The notes beneath the pieces were generated by a model. The model was not told the origin of the DNA and made no database searches. It saw only the letters and a list, made by a program, of their open reading frames with translations. A stretch of 64,000 bases of DNA. Origin: JAPYTY01 sp036338435. GTDB lineage: Bacteria > Acidobacteriota > UBA6911 > RPQK01 > JADFOI01. Numbering within the stretch: the stretch's first letter is position 1; every line of letters begins with the position of its first letter. The translations under genes were made by a program, and so were the position numbers. This document shows positions 15,505 to 25,293 of this stretch, piece after piece. The stretch spans positions 1-64,000 of the forward strand of contig JAYZCG010000051.1 in assembly GCA_036338435.1 (NCBI GenBank), read 5' to 3'.

Positions 15505-18219
15505 ATGTTAAGCAGAATAAATTGGGGATTTATTCGGGCGCTGGTCAAAAGGGACCTCTGGAAATATTTTACGAACCCTACCGGCTATGTCTTTATAACC
15601 CTTTTTATCTTCCTCAGTGCCGCTACAGCCTTTTGGCAAGATCGATTTTTTCTCGAAAATCTAGCCAATCTTAACCAGCTCAACCGAGTCTTCCCCTATC
15701 TGCTAGTTTTTTTCATTCCGGCCCTAACTATGGGCGTGTGGGCAGAAGAGAAAAAACAGGGAACAGATGAACTTCTGCTAACACTTCCAGCCTCCAGTTT
15801 GGAAGTTGTTTTGGGAAAGTACCTAGCCGCACTGGGCATCTACACGGCATCCCTCGTGCTGTCCTTGAGTCATGTGCTGGTTCTACTGTGGCTGGGCTCA
15901 CCTGACCTTGGACTCATGCTCAGTAATTATACGGGTTACTGGCTGATTGGATCCTGCTTGATCGCCGTGGGCATGATAGCCTCCCTTTTGACCACAAATA
16001 TCACTATAGCTTTTGTCCTGGGCGTACTTCTTTGTTCTTCCTTTATCTTCGTTGATTCAATTTCTTCCTTTAGTGGGTGGCTGGGCGAACTATTATCTCC
16101 TCTGGGCGCTTTTGTTTCTTTTAGAGATTTTTCCCGGGGGGTGATCAGCTTCTCAGGAGTATTGTATTTCACGTCTGTGATAGCCCTAGCGCTTTATATC
16201 AATGTCCTTTTACTAGAAAGGCGGTGCTGGCCCCGAAAAGCTGATGGTTATCCTATGTGGCTCCACAATCTGGTCAGAACCACGGGCCTGGCCATAGGTA
16301 TCATCAGCGTTGTGGCCATATTTATCCGATTTGGAATCCGCCTAGATGTGACGGCCGAACAACTTCATTCACTAAGCTCTGAAACCCACCGCCTCATTGA
16401 CGAATTGCCTCAAGACCACCCCGTTTTCATCCAGGCCTACGTTAGCCCAGAGGTTCCAGAACAATATGTTCAGACTCGGGAAAATCTACTCGGACTTCTA
16501 AACGAGATTAATGCCACCGCTAGGGGTAAAGTCAAAATTATAATCGAAGATACCGAACCATTCACACGCACGTCTCAAGCCGCTCGCGAAAAATTTGGGA
16601 TCCTCCCCAGGCCCGTCTCTAACATGGGGAGCACCCGGGCCAGTTTTTCTGAAGTTTTCCTAGGAATTGCCTTTACCTCAGGGCCCCGAGAACACGTAAT
16701 ACCCTTTCTGGATAGGGGATTACCCATAGAATATGAAATAGTGCGTAGTATCCGAGTGGTAGGTCAAACTGACCGAAAAAAAATTGGGGTGTTGAGCACC
16801 CAAGCTAAAATTTTTGGGGGGTTAGACTTTCAGACGATGCAAACGACTCCCTCTTGGGCCGTCGTGGGCGAGTTAAAAAAGCAGTACGAGGTAGTGCAAG
16901 TCCCCGCCAATAGTCCATTCCCAGAGGATCTGGATGGCTTATTAGTGCCACTTCCCTCCTCCCTTCCTCAAGTGGAAATGGATGCACTCTCAGCCTATAT
17001 TGATGCTGGTAACCCCACCTTGTTGTTGGTTGACCCTCTGCCAGTTGTCAACATTTCCCTGGCCCCCACAGAGAGAGCAGGGGCTGACATGAATCCCTTT
17101 CTTCAACAACGAGCCGCGCCACCTCCGGAAAAAGGCAACGTCCAACAATTTCTCTCTCAAATCGGCGTTAGTTGGAACTCTTCTAGTATCGTTTGGGACA
17201 CCTACAATCCGCATCCTGACTTGGCACAATTACCTCCTGAAGTCGTTTTCGTGGGAAAAGGAAATGAAAACCCCAACACCTTCAACGAAAACCACACCTC
17301 AAGTTCGAGACTTCAGGAACTAGTACTACTTTACCCCGGACAGATCCAGGCCACTGCTGAAAACAGCTATGGCTTCCAGCCACTGCTGACCTCCGGATAT
17401 ATGTCGGGTATCCAAAGCTATTTCCAGCTGGTGCAACGCAGTTTTTTGGGAGTTCAACTTAATCGCAATCTTCCCCACATACCCGATGATCAGACCTACA
17501 TTCTGGCAGCTCATATCAAGGGGTCAGAGGAAAACCCATCTGTTCTGGAAAAAGAAAGTGAACCCGAAGATGCCTCCAAGCAAGAGCTTTCTGCCACGCA
17601 CTCTCGGGCAACTAATGTGATTATCATTACCGATCTAGACTTCATATCCGAACAATTTTTCGTAATGAGAGCCCAAGGGCCAGAAAACCTCAACTTTGAC
17701 AACGTAACCTTCTTCTTGAATGCCATCGATGTGCTGGTAGGCGACGAGTCCTTTATTGGTTTGCGCAATAAGCGAAGGCAGCATCGCACTCTGGAGAGAG
17801 TCGAGCGCCAAACCCAAAACTTTGTCCAGGAGCGTGTTGTTAAGGAACAGGAAGCAGAAACAGAAGCTCAACTAGCCCTAACTGAAGCACAACGGCGACT
17901 GGAAGAAAAGGTAGATGAAGTCCGCCAACGTAGCGATCTAGATGAACAGACTAAACAGATCATGGCTAGAAATCTACAGGAAGTGGAGAGCCGTCGATTC
18001 GAGGTATTAAGAACAAACATCGAAACGGAAAAAGAAGCTAAGCTCAGTGAGAGTCAGGAAAATATGGAGGCACAAATTAGGGCTATTCAGAACAACATCA
18101 AAACTTTTGCTGTTTTACTGCCCCCCATACCGGTATTTGTGTTGGGAGTATTTATTTTTCTGAGGCGAGAGCGGCGGGAGAGAGAAAGTGCTGCGGCCGC
18201 TCGCAGACTCCGAAGCTAA
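15505..18219 (+). CDS. ABC-2 permease fused to GldG-like auxiliary domain
   Basis: I start at the ATG at 15505, which has TAGGAG 5 bases upstream, rather than the in-frame codon 66 bases earlier inside the ATPase gene. Residues ~10-245 are a six-helix ABC-2 permease (GldF-like, with EEKKQGTDELLLTLPAS as the coupling helix). After another helix near 265-290 comes a large extracytoplasmic GldG/ABC_transp_aux domain (about 300-720). A charged, glutamate- and glutamine-rich coiled coil (about 770-855) follows, and a final transmembrane helix (FAVLLPPIPVFVLGVFIFL) with an arginine-rich tail. Usually GldF and GldG are separate; here they are one 904-residue chain. Confidence 0.88.
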   Translation: MLSRINWGFIRALVKRDLWKYFTNPTGYVFITLFIFLSAATAFWQDRFFLENLANLNQLNRVFPYLLVFFIPALTMGVWAEEKKQGTDELLLTLPASSLEVVLGKYLAALGIYTASLVLSLSHVLVLLWLGSPDLGLMLSNYTGYWLIGSCLIAVGMIASLLTTNITIAFVLGVLLCSSFIFVDSISSFSGWLGELLSPLGAFVSFRDFSRGVISFSGVLYFTSVIALALYINVLLLERRCWPRKADGYPMWLHNLVRTTGLAIGIISVVAIFIRFGIRLDVTAEQLHSLSSETHRLIDELPQDHPVFIQAYVSPEVPEQYVQTRENLLGLLNEINATARGKVKIIIEDTEPFTRTSQAAREKFGILPRPVSNMGSTRASFSEVFLGIAFTSGPREHVIPFLDRGLPIEYEIVRSIRVVGQTDRKKIGVLSTQAKIFGGLDFQTMQTTPSWAVVGELKKQYEVVQVPANSPFPEDLDGLLVPLPSSLPQVEMDALSAYIDAGNPTLLLVDPLPVVNISLAPTERAGADMNPFLQQRAAPPPEKGNVQQFLSQIGVSWNSSSIVWDTYNPHPDLAQLPPEVVFVGKGNENPNTFNENHTSSSRLQELVLLYPGQIQATAENSYGFQPLLTSGYMSGIQSYFQLVQRSFLGVQLNRNLPHIPDDQTYILAAHIKGSEENPSVLEKESEPEDASKQELSATHSRATNVIIITDLDFISEQFFVMRAQGPENLNFDNVTFFLNAIDVLVGDESFIGLRNKRRQHRTLERVERQTQNFVQERVVKEQEAETEAQLALTEAQRRLEEKVDEVRQRSDLDEQTKQIMARNLQEVESRRFEVLRTNIETEKEAKLSESQENMEAQIRAIQNNIKTFAVLLPPIPVFVLGVFIFLRRERRERESAAAARRLRS

Positions 18220-18234
18220 GATAAGGATTTGCCG

Positions 18235-19608
18235 ATGAGTGAAATTCAGAAAACAATGGGCGTGACAATCGTGGCTGCCTTACTGGCCCTCTTGGCTATT
18301 TTGACAGCACCCGTAAGAGTCATGCCAGATACTTTTTTAGATCAGGGAGAACCTTTCTTTCCGGAATTCACTGACCCCAACACCGCAACCACTCTCGAAG
18401 TTGTTGAATACGAAGAAGAAACTGGGACCACTCGTCCCTTCAAAGTAACCTTTCAGAATGGACAATGGACAATTCCATCTCACCACAACTATCCTGCTGA
18501 TGGCCAGGATCGTTTGGCCCAAACCGCTGCAGGATTGATCGGGATCAAAAAAGATGATTATCGGTCAAACAATGTAGCCGATCATGAGGCCCTCGGGGTA
18601 ATCGACCCTCTAGATGAAACCGCTACCACCTTCAGGGGAAGAGGGAAGCGAATAACCGTCAGAGGAGCAAGCCAGCAAATTCTTGGTGATTTGATCATTG
18701 GAAACTCGGCAGAGGGGAGAAGTAATCTCCGCTTCGTGAGACTCCCCGATCAAAAACGAGTTTATGCATCTCTTGTCAACGTTGATATCTCCACCAAGTT
18801 TGAGGATTGGATCGAACAAGACCTTCTCCAGGTTGAAACGAGAACTATTCAGAATGTTACTCTGCGAGACTATTCTATCGACGAAAGAACACGCAGCATA
18901 AACCAGCGTGACGTCCTCACTCTGAGCCGATCCGAGGAAACTTGGGAAGCTAACCGTATGTCTTCTGATCAGGAGGTAGACTCTACTAAGATAGATGAGC
19001 TGCTAGAGGGTATCGACGAATTGTCCATCGTTGGAGTGAGACCTAAACCAGAAGGACTATCTAAAACTCTTGCCCGCGCCGAAGGGGCAAATATGTCACA
19101 GGCAGCAGCACTCTCACTACAAAGCCGTGGATATTATTTTACGCGGGATGGAAATCTTGTCTCCAATGAAGGAGAAATGGAAGTTCAAACTAGTGAAGGT
19201 GTCGTCTACCTTCTTCGCTTTGGTGAAGTACTTTACGGTTCGGGACAAGCAATTACGGCAGGAAAAAATGGCGACAGTGATGACAATGGTAACACCACCG
19301 GGGAAAATCGGTACCTATTCATCACGGCATCCTTTGAGCCTGAACTTCTTCCCGAACCTTCTGAGTCTAAAAACACAGAGTTCCTGGATAAGTCTGAAGA
19401 AGAATGGACGGATTCTGACCGCAACAACAACCAACTGCATACTGCACACGAGCAGTGGCAGGAGAAAGTAGCAACAGGCCAAAAGCGCGCTGAGGAACTT
19501 GATAGACACTTTGCCGCCTGGTACTACGTGATCTCCTCGGAAAGCTTTGCAAAGATTCAGCTCCGCCGCAACGACCTCGTGAAAGACAAGGAATCTAAGA
19601 AACTATAG
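18235..19608 (+). CDS. DUF4340 domain-containing membrane protein
   Basis: One N-terminal transmembrane helix (VTIVAALLALLAILT) anchors a long extracytoplasmic region with the pattern of DUF4340: repeated beta segments such as TTLEVVEY, PFKVTFQNGQWTIPS, KRITVRG and LGDLIIGNSAEGRSNLRFVR, a glycine/asparagine-rich loop and a helical C-terminus. The ATG at 18235 is chosen because AAGGA lies 7 bases upstream. DUF4340 proteins are the regular third member of ABC/GldG operons; here the gene follows the fused permease by 15 bases. Its molecular role is unknown, but linkage argues for the extracytoplasmic half of the same machine. Confidence 0.82.
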   Translation: MSEIQKTMGVTIVAALLALLAILTAPVRVMPDTFLDQGEPFFPEFTDPNTATTLEVVEYEEETGTTRPFKVTFQNGQWTIPSHHNYPADGQDRLAQTAAGLIGIKKDDYRSNNVADHEALGVIDPLDETATTFRGRGKRITVRGASQQILGDLIIGNSAEGRSNLRFVRLPDQKRVYASLVNVDISTKFEDWIEQDLLQVETRTIQNVTLRDYSIDERTRSINQRDVLTLSRSEETWEANRMSSDQEVDSTKIDELLEGIDELSIVGVRPKPEGLSKTLARAEGANMSQAAALSLQSRGYYFTRDGNLVSNEGEMEVQTSEGVVYLLRFGEVLYGSGQAITAGKNGDSDDNGNTTGENRYLFITASFEPELLPEPSESKNTEFLDKSEEEWTDSDRNNNQLHTAHEQWQEKVATGQKRAEELDRHFAAWYYVISSESFAKIQLRRNDLVKDKESKKL

Positions 19609-19736
19609 GATCATAATCACGCTTTCGCCATTCCCGCTTATTTGAGCAATAGACTGCAAATCAATACTCAATGGCCCTGCTCGACACAACAACTTCTTGA
19701 AAAAATTGATTCTTCGTGTTTTCATGTCGGTTGCCT

Positions 19737-20537
19737 ATGACATACACGCCAGCACTGTTAAAGCGACGCGCCTTCGGCAAGACTCAACGGACTGACACAT
19801 GGTGGGTTCAAACAGTCGTCGTCCTACTCGGACTTTCTGCCTTCATCGTTTACGCTACTTATGCAGCATTTCAGGGGGATCACTACCACTATGGTCCCTA
19901 CTTATCGCCTTTCTACTCCCCGGAGATATTCGGGGAATCATCGCACAGTTGGTTCGGAGGCAAACCGGGGTGGTGGCCTTTGTGGTTACCCTTTTCCCCT
20001 GCATTTTTGATTCTCTGGGCTCCTGGGGGCTTTCGACTTACCTGCTACTACTACAGAGGAGCCTACTACAAATCATTTTGGGCAGACCCTCCCAATTGCG
20101 CCGTAGGTGAACTCCGTAAGAGTTATCGCGGGGAGAACTCCTTTCCCTTGATCGTCCAAAATGTTCATCGCTATTTTATGTATGTGGCAGTTCTATTTAT
20201 ATTTTTCCTCTCCTGGGATGCGTGGAAAAGCTTATGGTTTGAAGATGTCCCGGGGCAGCTATCTTTTGGCATTGGCGTTGGTACTATAGTCTTGACCACT
20301 AACGTCTTCTTGCTGGGGGCATACACGCTAGGTTGTCACTCCATGCGCCATTTAGTTGGAGGCTTCTTGGATCAAATATCTCGGTCTCCTTCCCGGATGA
20401 AGGCCTATCACTGCGTTAGCTGTCTCAACCAAAGACACATGATGTGGGCTTGGTTTAGCCTATTCTGGGTTGGGTTTTCTGATTTTTACGTACGTATGTG
20501 CTCTATGGGCATGTGGATAGATTGGAGAATCCTATAA
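19737..20537 (+). CDS. Succinate dehydrogenase membrane-anchor subunit (Sdh1-type, five-helix)
   Basis: A hydrophobic protein of about 266 residues with roughly five transmembrane segments lies directly upstream of sdhA: the sdhA ATG follows its stop codon with no gap. It does not look like the short SdhC/SdhD pair. Size, position and aromatic-rich loops (WFGGKPGWWPLW, PGGFRLTCYYYRGAYYKSFW) match the single anchor of actinobacterial Sdh1-type complexes. Histidines in NVHRYF, GCHSMRHL and NQRHMMW are candidate haem ligands. The ATG at 19737 is used; an in-frame GTG at 19716 is possible. It should anchor the dehydrogenase and pass electrons to quinone. Confidence 0.75.
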   Translation: MTYTPALLKRRAFGKTQRTDTWWVQTVVVLLGLSAFIVYATYAAFQGDHYHYGPYLSPFYSPEIFGESSHSWFGGKPGWWPLWLPFSPAFLILWAPGGFRLTCYYYRGAYYKSFWADPPNCAVGELRKSYRGENSFPLIVQNVHRYFMYVAVLFIFFLSWDAWKSLWFEDVPGQLSFGIGVGTIVLTTNVFLLGAYTLGCHSMRHLVGGFLDQISRSPSRMKAYHCVSCLNQRHMMWAWFSLFWVGFSDFYVRMCSMGMWIDWRIL

Positions 20538-22358
20538 ATGTCTGAGTATCAAAAACATCAATATGATGTATTGGTAGTAGGGGCAGGTGGTGCTGGTCTG
20601 CGCGCGGCCATAGAAGCCTCTTCTTCAGGGGCGTCAGTGAGCATCGTCTGCAAATCATTGCTCGGAAAAGCTCATACCGTTATGGCGGAAGGCGGCGTTG
20701 CCGCCTCTTTAGGTTTCGTGGATGACCGGGATGGTTGGAAAGTTCACTTCGCGGACACAATGCGGGGAGGACAGTACCTTAATAACTCACGCATGGCCGA
20801 ACTTCATGCCCGGGAAGCCCCCGAATGCGTCTTGGAATTAGAAGCCTGGGGGGCATTATTTGATCGAACTCAGGACGGTCGCATCCTTCAACGCAACTTC
20901 GGAGGCCACAAGTATCCACGCCTAGCGCATGTAGGAGACCGTACCGGGTTGGAAATGATTCGAACACTTCAAGATCATGGCATCCATCAGGGCATCGAAG
21001 TACATATGGAATGCGCCATTATAAGCCTTTTAAAGGATGGAGATCGGGTGGTGGGAGCACTGGGCTACGAACGCGAGAAGGGCCGGTTCCATCTTTTTGA
21101 AAGCCGGGCAATCATTCTAGCGACGGGAGGTCTCGGTAGGGCCTTCGAAATCACCAGCAACAGCTGGGAATATACAGGAGATGGTCATGCTCTAGCCTAT
21201 GATGCCGGCGCTGAACTCACCGATATGGAATTCGTCCAGTTTCATCCTACAGGCATGGTGTGGCCGCCCAGCGTACGGGGAATACTAGTGACTGAGGGAG
21301 TTCGGGGCGAGGGAGGAATTCTCTACAACAGCGAAAATCAAAGATTTATGTTCGATGACATCCCCGAACTTTATAAAAACCAGACTGCTGATACTGAGGA
21401 AGAAGGCTGGCGCTATACCCAAGGAGATAAAGAAGCACGGCGACCTCCCGAACTTCTCACCCGGGATCATGTGGCTCGTTGCATTGTTCGCGAAATTAAG
21501 AAAGGTCGGGGCAGTCCTCATGGAGGAGTCTATCTAGATATAGCTTGGATCAAGGAGAAACTGCCCGGCGCAACTGAGCACATTCAAAAAAAACTCCCCA
21601 GCATGTACCATCAATTCAAGGAATTAGCGAACATCGACATCACCGAAGAAGCTATGGAAGTGGGCCCGACCACCCACTACGCAATGGGGGGAATCCGTGT
21701 TGACCCAGATTCTCAAATGTCCACTGTGCCCGGTCTTTTTGCAGCTGGAGAATGCGCTGCGGGACTACACGGAGCTAATCGCTTAGGGGGCAACTCACTG
21801 TCGGATCTGTTAGTTTTCGGCAAGCGCTCCGGAAAATATGCCGCCAATTTTGCCAAAGAAAATAACTTTGGCCAAATTAATAACGACCAGGTGAAAGAAG
21901 TGATCCAATGCGCACTGGCTCCTTTTGAACGAACCGGCAAGTCAAATGAAGAGAGCCCCTATCACATCCAATCTGACCTTCAGAAAATCATGCAACGCCA
22001 AGTGGGAATTGTAAGAAAAGAAGAGGAGCTATTAAATGCACTGGAAGAAATTGCCAAACTGCGTGATCGTGCTACAAGAGCAGCCTCGCCTGGCAACCGA
22101 GAATACAATCCCGGATGGCATACCGCACTAGATCTTCCCAATTTACTGCTGGTCTCAGAAGCTATTGCCCGTTCCGCTATAGAACGAAAGGAAAGTCGGG
22201 GAGCCCAGGCACGCGAGGATTACTCCAGCAAAGATGAGGCATTCTCGAAGATCAACATGGTTGCCTATAAGGGATCCGATGGCGAGATGAAAGTTGAACC
22301 CCGAAAAATTTCGGCAATGCCTGATGATTTGAAGCAAATTATCGAGGAAATGAAGTGA
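20538..22358 (+). CDS. sdhA: Succinate dehydrogenase/fumarate reductase flavoprotein subunit
   Basis: Catalytic subunit of respiratory complex II, oxidising succinate to fumarate with covalently bound FAD. Seen in sequence: the FAD-binding GAGGAGLRAA near residue 15, the segment GKAHTVMAEGGVAAS containing the flavin-attachment histidine, QFHPTG in the active-site region, and GLHGANRLGGNSLSDLLVFG near the C-terminal FAD contact. At 606 residues it is of normal family length. It lies between the anchor gene (no gap) and the iron-sulfur subunit (TGATG overlap), so the three are a coupled operon. Confidence 0.95.
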   Translation: MSEYQKHQYDVLVVGAGGAGLRAAIEASSSGASVSIVCKSLLGKAHTVMAEGGVAASLGFVDDRDGWKVHFADTMRGGQYLNNSRMAELHAREAPECVLELEAWGALFDRTQDGRILQRNFGGHKYPRLAHVGDRTGLEMIRTLQDHGIHQGIEVHMECAIISLLKDGDRVVGALGYEREKGRFHLFESRAIILATGGLGRAFEITSNSWEYTGDGHALAYDAGAELTDMEFVQFHPTGMVWPPSVRGILVTEGVRGEGGILYNSENQRFMFDDIPELYKNQTADTEEEGWRYTQGDKEARRPPELLTRDHVARCIVREIKKGRGSPHGGVYLDIAWIKEKLPGATEHIQKKLPSMYHQFKELANIDITEEAMEVGPTTHYAMGGIRVDPDSQMSTVPGLFAAGECAAGLHGANRLGGNSLSDLLVFGKRSGKYAANFAKENNFGQINNDQVKEVIQCALAPFERTGKSNEESPYHIQSDLQKIMQRQVGIVRKEEELLNALEEIAKLRDRATRAASPGNREYNPGWHTALDLPNLLLVSEAIARSAIERKESRGAQAREDYSSKDEAFSKINMVAYKGSDGEMKVEPRKISAMPDDLKQIIEEMK

Positions 22359-23101
22359 TGACTACTGTAGAGTTTCGGATCTGGCGTGGCAATCAACAAG
22401 GAGGAGCATTCCATCAATACACGACAGAGGTCGATGATGGGATGGTGGTACTGGACGCAGTTTTAAAAATTCAAGCAGAACAAGCAAACGATTTAGCTGC
22501 CCGCTGGAATTGTAAGGCCGGCAAGTGTGGTTCCTGCTCAGCCGAGGTCAATGGCATTCCCAGACTTATGTGTATGACTCGCCTGGACAACATTCCTCTC
22601 GATAATCCCATCACAGTTGAACCAATGCAAAGCTTCCCTCCCCTAAAGGATCTAGTAACAGACGTCTCGTGGAATTTTGAGGCAAAAAAAAAGATCAAGC
22701 CCTTCAAGCCTCGACCGCCCGAGTTAGACGGCACTTGGAGAATGGATCAGCGCGATGTGGACCGTGTCCAGGAGTTTCGCAAATGCATCGAATGCTTTCT
22801 CTGCCAGGACGTCTGTCACGTCCTCAGAGACCATCAACTGCATGACGAATTTATTGGCCCCCGACTTCTAGTCTACTCAGCCGCACTGGAGATGCACCCC
22901 CTCGATACAGAAGATCGCCTAGAAGACTTGTCAAAAGCGGGGGGCATTGGATACTGTAATATAACCAAATGTTGCACCAAAGTATGCCCTGAAAACATTA
23001 CCATCACCGATAACGCCATCATACCACTCAAGGAGCGAGTGGTAGACCAATTCTATGACCCGGTGAGACGGCTATTTAGGGTCTTAACGGGCAGACGTTA
23101 G
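22358..23101 (+). CDS. sdhB: Succinate dehydrogenase iron-sulfur subunit
   Basis: Three Fe-S cluster motifs are present in order: CKAGKCGSC...C for the [2Fe-2S] centre, CIECFLCQDVC for the [4Fe-4S] and CNITKCCTKVCP for the [3Fe-4S]. The chain carries electrons from FAD to quinone. The ATG at 22358 overlaps the sdhA stop (TGATG); the GTG one codon earlier is the alternative. At 247 residues it has the expected size for the Sdh1-type operon order anchor-flavoprotein-iron-sulfur. Confidence 0.95.
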   Translation: MTTVEFRIWRGNQQGGAFHQYTTEVDDGMVVLDAVLKIQAEQANDLAARWNCKAGKCGSCSAEVNGIPRLMCMTRLDNIPLDNPITVEPMQSFPPLKDLVTDVSWNFEAKKKIKPFKPRPPELDGTWRMDQRDVDRVQEFRKCIECFLCQDVCHVLRDHQLHDEFIGPRLLVYSAALEMHPLDTEDRLEDLSKAGGIGYCNITKCCTKVCPENITITDNAIIPLKERVVDQFYDPVRRLFRVLTGRR

Positions 23102-23167
23102 GATGGTATCGTGCTTGACACTATAAAGCATTAGGTTGAAGCGGCGAGCCCAGCGGCCTCATCCAAC

Positions 23168-24376
23168 TTAACGCTCTGTGGTGGCCGGAATAAGGCGCTC
23201 AGCGGGCGCTTCATTGATGGGCCAGTGTAAAAGTGCGGCGATTAATCCAAGACCGACGGAAATCCACCAGACCACATCATAAGAACCAGTAGCATCGAAA
23301 ACATAGCCACCCACCCACACGCCTACAAAAGCACCAACTTGGTGACTGAAGAACACAATCCCAAATAAAGTAGAAAGATACTGCACGCCAAAAATTTGCC
23401 CGATCAGACCACTAGTCAGAGGCACCGTTCCCAACCACAAAAACCCCATAACAGAAGCAAAAATGAGAATTCCAGTGCTGGACAAAGGAAAGAGGAGAAA
23501 TACTGAGATAGCCGCTGCTCTCACCAGATAAAGCAGCGTTAGATTGTATTTTTTGCTATACCTTCCCCCCATAACACCCCAAAATGAGGATCCTATGATG
23601 TTAACCAATCCGATCAGGGCCAATGCAGTAGCTCCCAGGCGAGCCGAAAATCCCATATCTGCTACATAGGCTGGAAGGTGAGTGGCAATGAAGGTGACCT
23701 GGAAACCACACACGAAAAACCCGGCAATCAGCAACCAGTACCCCTGATGAAGACCTGCTTCGGCAACTGCCTCAGACACCGTTTGAGAAGGTGTCTTCAA
23801 TGTAGTACCTTGTCTGCCATCCAGACCGATTGCCAATGGCAACATCAAAAAAACCACAACAGCCAAGATCGCTAGAGCTATTTCCCAGCCATAGCGCCCA
23901 ATTAGTACCTGGCCAAAAGGGAGAATAAGCACCTGGCCAAAAGAGCCGCCTGCTGAAACCAGTCCCAAGGCTGTACTTCGATATTTCTCGTTTACTGATC
24001 TGCCGACAACCCCCAGAACTACCCCAAATGAAGTAGCGCTGAGACTCAGTCCCACCAGAACTCCCATAGTAAGATGTAGGGCCATGGGTGAGCTGCTTTG
24101 CGACATAAGATACAAGCCGGCACTGTATCCAATCCCACCCATCACAATGACTTTGCGGGCCCCATACTTGTCAGCCAAAACTCCCATAAAAGGCTGAGCT
24201 AGACCCCATAGAATATTCTGTAAAGCGATAGCCCAGGCAAATACTTCGCGGCCCCAGCCATAATTCTCAGAAACAGGTCGTAGAAAAATTCCGAAAGCCA
24301 GTCTTATGCCGATAGCAATGGCCAGAATTAAGCCGCCACAAATTAGAACTCTTACTGATGCGTTTCTGGAAGTCAT
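23168..24376 (-). CDS. MFS transporter, monocarboxylate/oxalate-formate antiporter-like
   Basis: This 402-residue protein has twelve predicted membrane segments and a major facilitator loop-2/3 motif GVLADKYGARKV. The N-terminal RLAFGIFLRPVSENYGWGREVFAWA, with GxFLxPI/VSxxxGWxR, is characteristic of the MCP/OFA-like carboxylate branch. A small organic anion is therefore the best guess for substrate, not a certainty. It lies downstream of the sirtuin gene on the same strand with a 106-base gap and converges on sdhB. Confidence 0.85.
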   Translation of the reverse strand: MTSRNASVRVLICGGLILAIAIGIRLAFGIFLRPVSENYGWGREVFAWAIALQNILWGLAQPFMGVLADKYGARKVIVMGGIGYSAGLYLMSQSSSPMALHLTMGVLVGLSLSATSFGVVLGVVGRSVNEKYRSTALGLVSAGGSFGQVLILPFGQVLIGRYGWEIALAILAVVVFLMLPLAIGLDGRQGTTLKTPSQTVSEAVAEAGLHQGYWLLIAGFFVCGFQVTFIATHLPAYVADMGFSARLGATALALIGLVNIIGSSFWGVMGGRYSKKYNLTLLYLVRAAAISVFLLFPLSSTGILIFASVMGFLWLGTVPLTSGLIGQIFGVQYLSTLFGIVFFSHQVGAFVGVWVGGYVFDATGSYDVVWWISVGLGLIAALLHWPINEAPAERLIPATTER

Positions 24377-24482
24377 TTTTTATATCTTGGTATTCTTGCC
24401 AAAAGGGTCAGGGGATGCAAGCCTGTACGCTTGTGTTGCCATGCGGAAGTTGTTGTCGGCACTACAAAAGTCAAAAAGCTCC

Positions 24483-25235
24483 TTATAGAAGCAGTCGAAG
24501 ATCGTTGACGGTCGAGGGCAAAAAGGTATTGATATCATCTTCAATGCGGAAATCAGCCAATTGATCATGGGCGGTAGCGCCCTGATTTATAATCACATAA
24601 GTGGCCCCATTATCTTTAGCGGATTGTGGCACGGAAGCAGCAGGCTCCACTTCCAGCGTTGACCCCACGGAAACTACTAGATCAGCACAACTAGCCTCAG
24701 TGAAGGCAGCTTCCAGTTTGTCTTGAGGCATAGCCTGCCCAAAAGAAATGGTTCCAGACTTAAGAAAGCCACCACACCGACACAGAGGGGGATTGCTGTC
24801 CTTAGCAAACTGATCAAACAAAAGGTCTGGCTCAAAAACAGCCTGACAGGAAATGCATACTATCTTTCTATTGGTTCCATGCAGTTCAATTAATTTTTCC
24901 TCGGAGTGACCAGCCAACTGGTGCAATCCATCTATATTCTGAGTCACCAGTGTGTCGAGGCAACCCATCCGATCCAGCTCATAGATAGCCCTATGACCCT
25001 GACTCGGCTTGGCATTACAAAATGTTGTCCAACTATCCAATTTGTATTTCCAATGACGAACTCGAGCCTCATGTGAAGTCATGAACTCATTAAAATAAAC
25101 AGGCTGCATTCGGTTCCACAACCCTTTAGGGCCACGAAAATCGGGGATACCAGAACCAGTAGAAACCCCAGCCCCAGTAAAGAACAACACATTCTGAGAA
25201 CGCCTGATAAGAAAAGCAAGTTCTTTGGATAACAT
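24483..25235 (-). CDS. Sir2-family NAD-dependent protein deacylase
   Basis: The sirtuin core is complete: FFTGAGVSTGSGIPDFRG binds NAD, TQNIDGLH forms the active-site floor, and the catalytic histidine is in IELHG. The zinc site is CISC...CRCGG, and the C-terminal GSTLEVEPAASVP closes the Rossmann domain. The ATG at 25235 is used since GAGGA sits 7 bases upstream; a longer frame reaching 25316 would overlap truB and has no ribosome site. The product removes acyl groups from lysines and yields nicotinamide and O-acyl-ADP-ribose. It is the last gene of the DUF503-nrnA-truB run and is probably read with it. Confidence 0.92.
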   Translation of the reverse strand: MLSKELAFLIRRSQNVLFFTGAGVSTGSGIPDFRGPKGLWNRMQPVYFNEFMTSHEARVRHWKYKLDSWTTFCNAKPSQGHRAIYELDRMGCLDTLVTQNIDGLHQLAGHSEEKLIELHGTNRKIVCISCQAVFEPDLLFDQFAKDSNPPLCRCGGFLKSGTISFGQAMPQDKLEAAFTEASCADLVVSVGSTLEVEPAASVPQSAKDNGATYVIINQGATAHDQLADFRIEDDINTFLPSTVNDLRLLL

Positions 25236-25293
25236 GACTAGTCCTCTGCAATGGGTTGGTTTTCGCGCAAAATTAACCCTGTGTTTCAATGTG

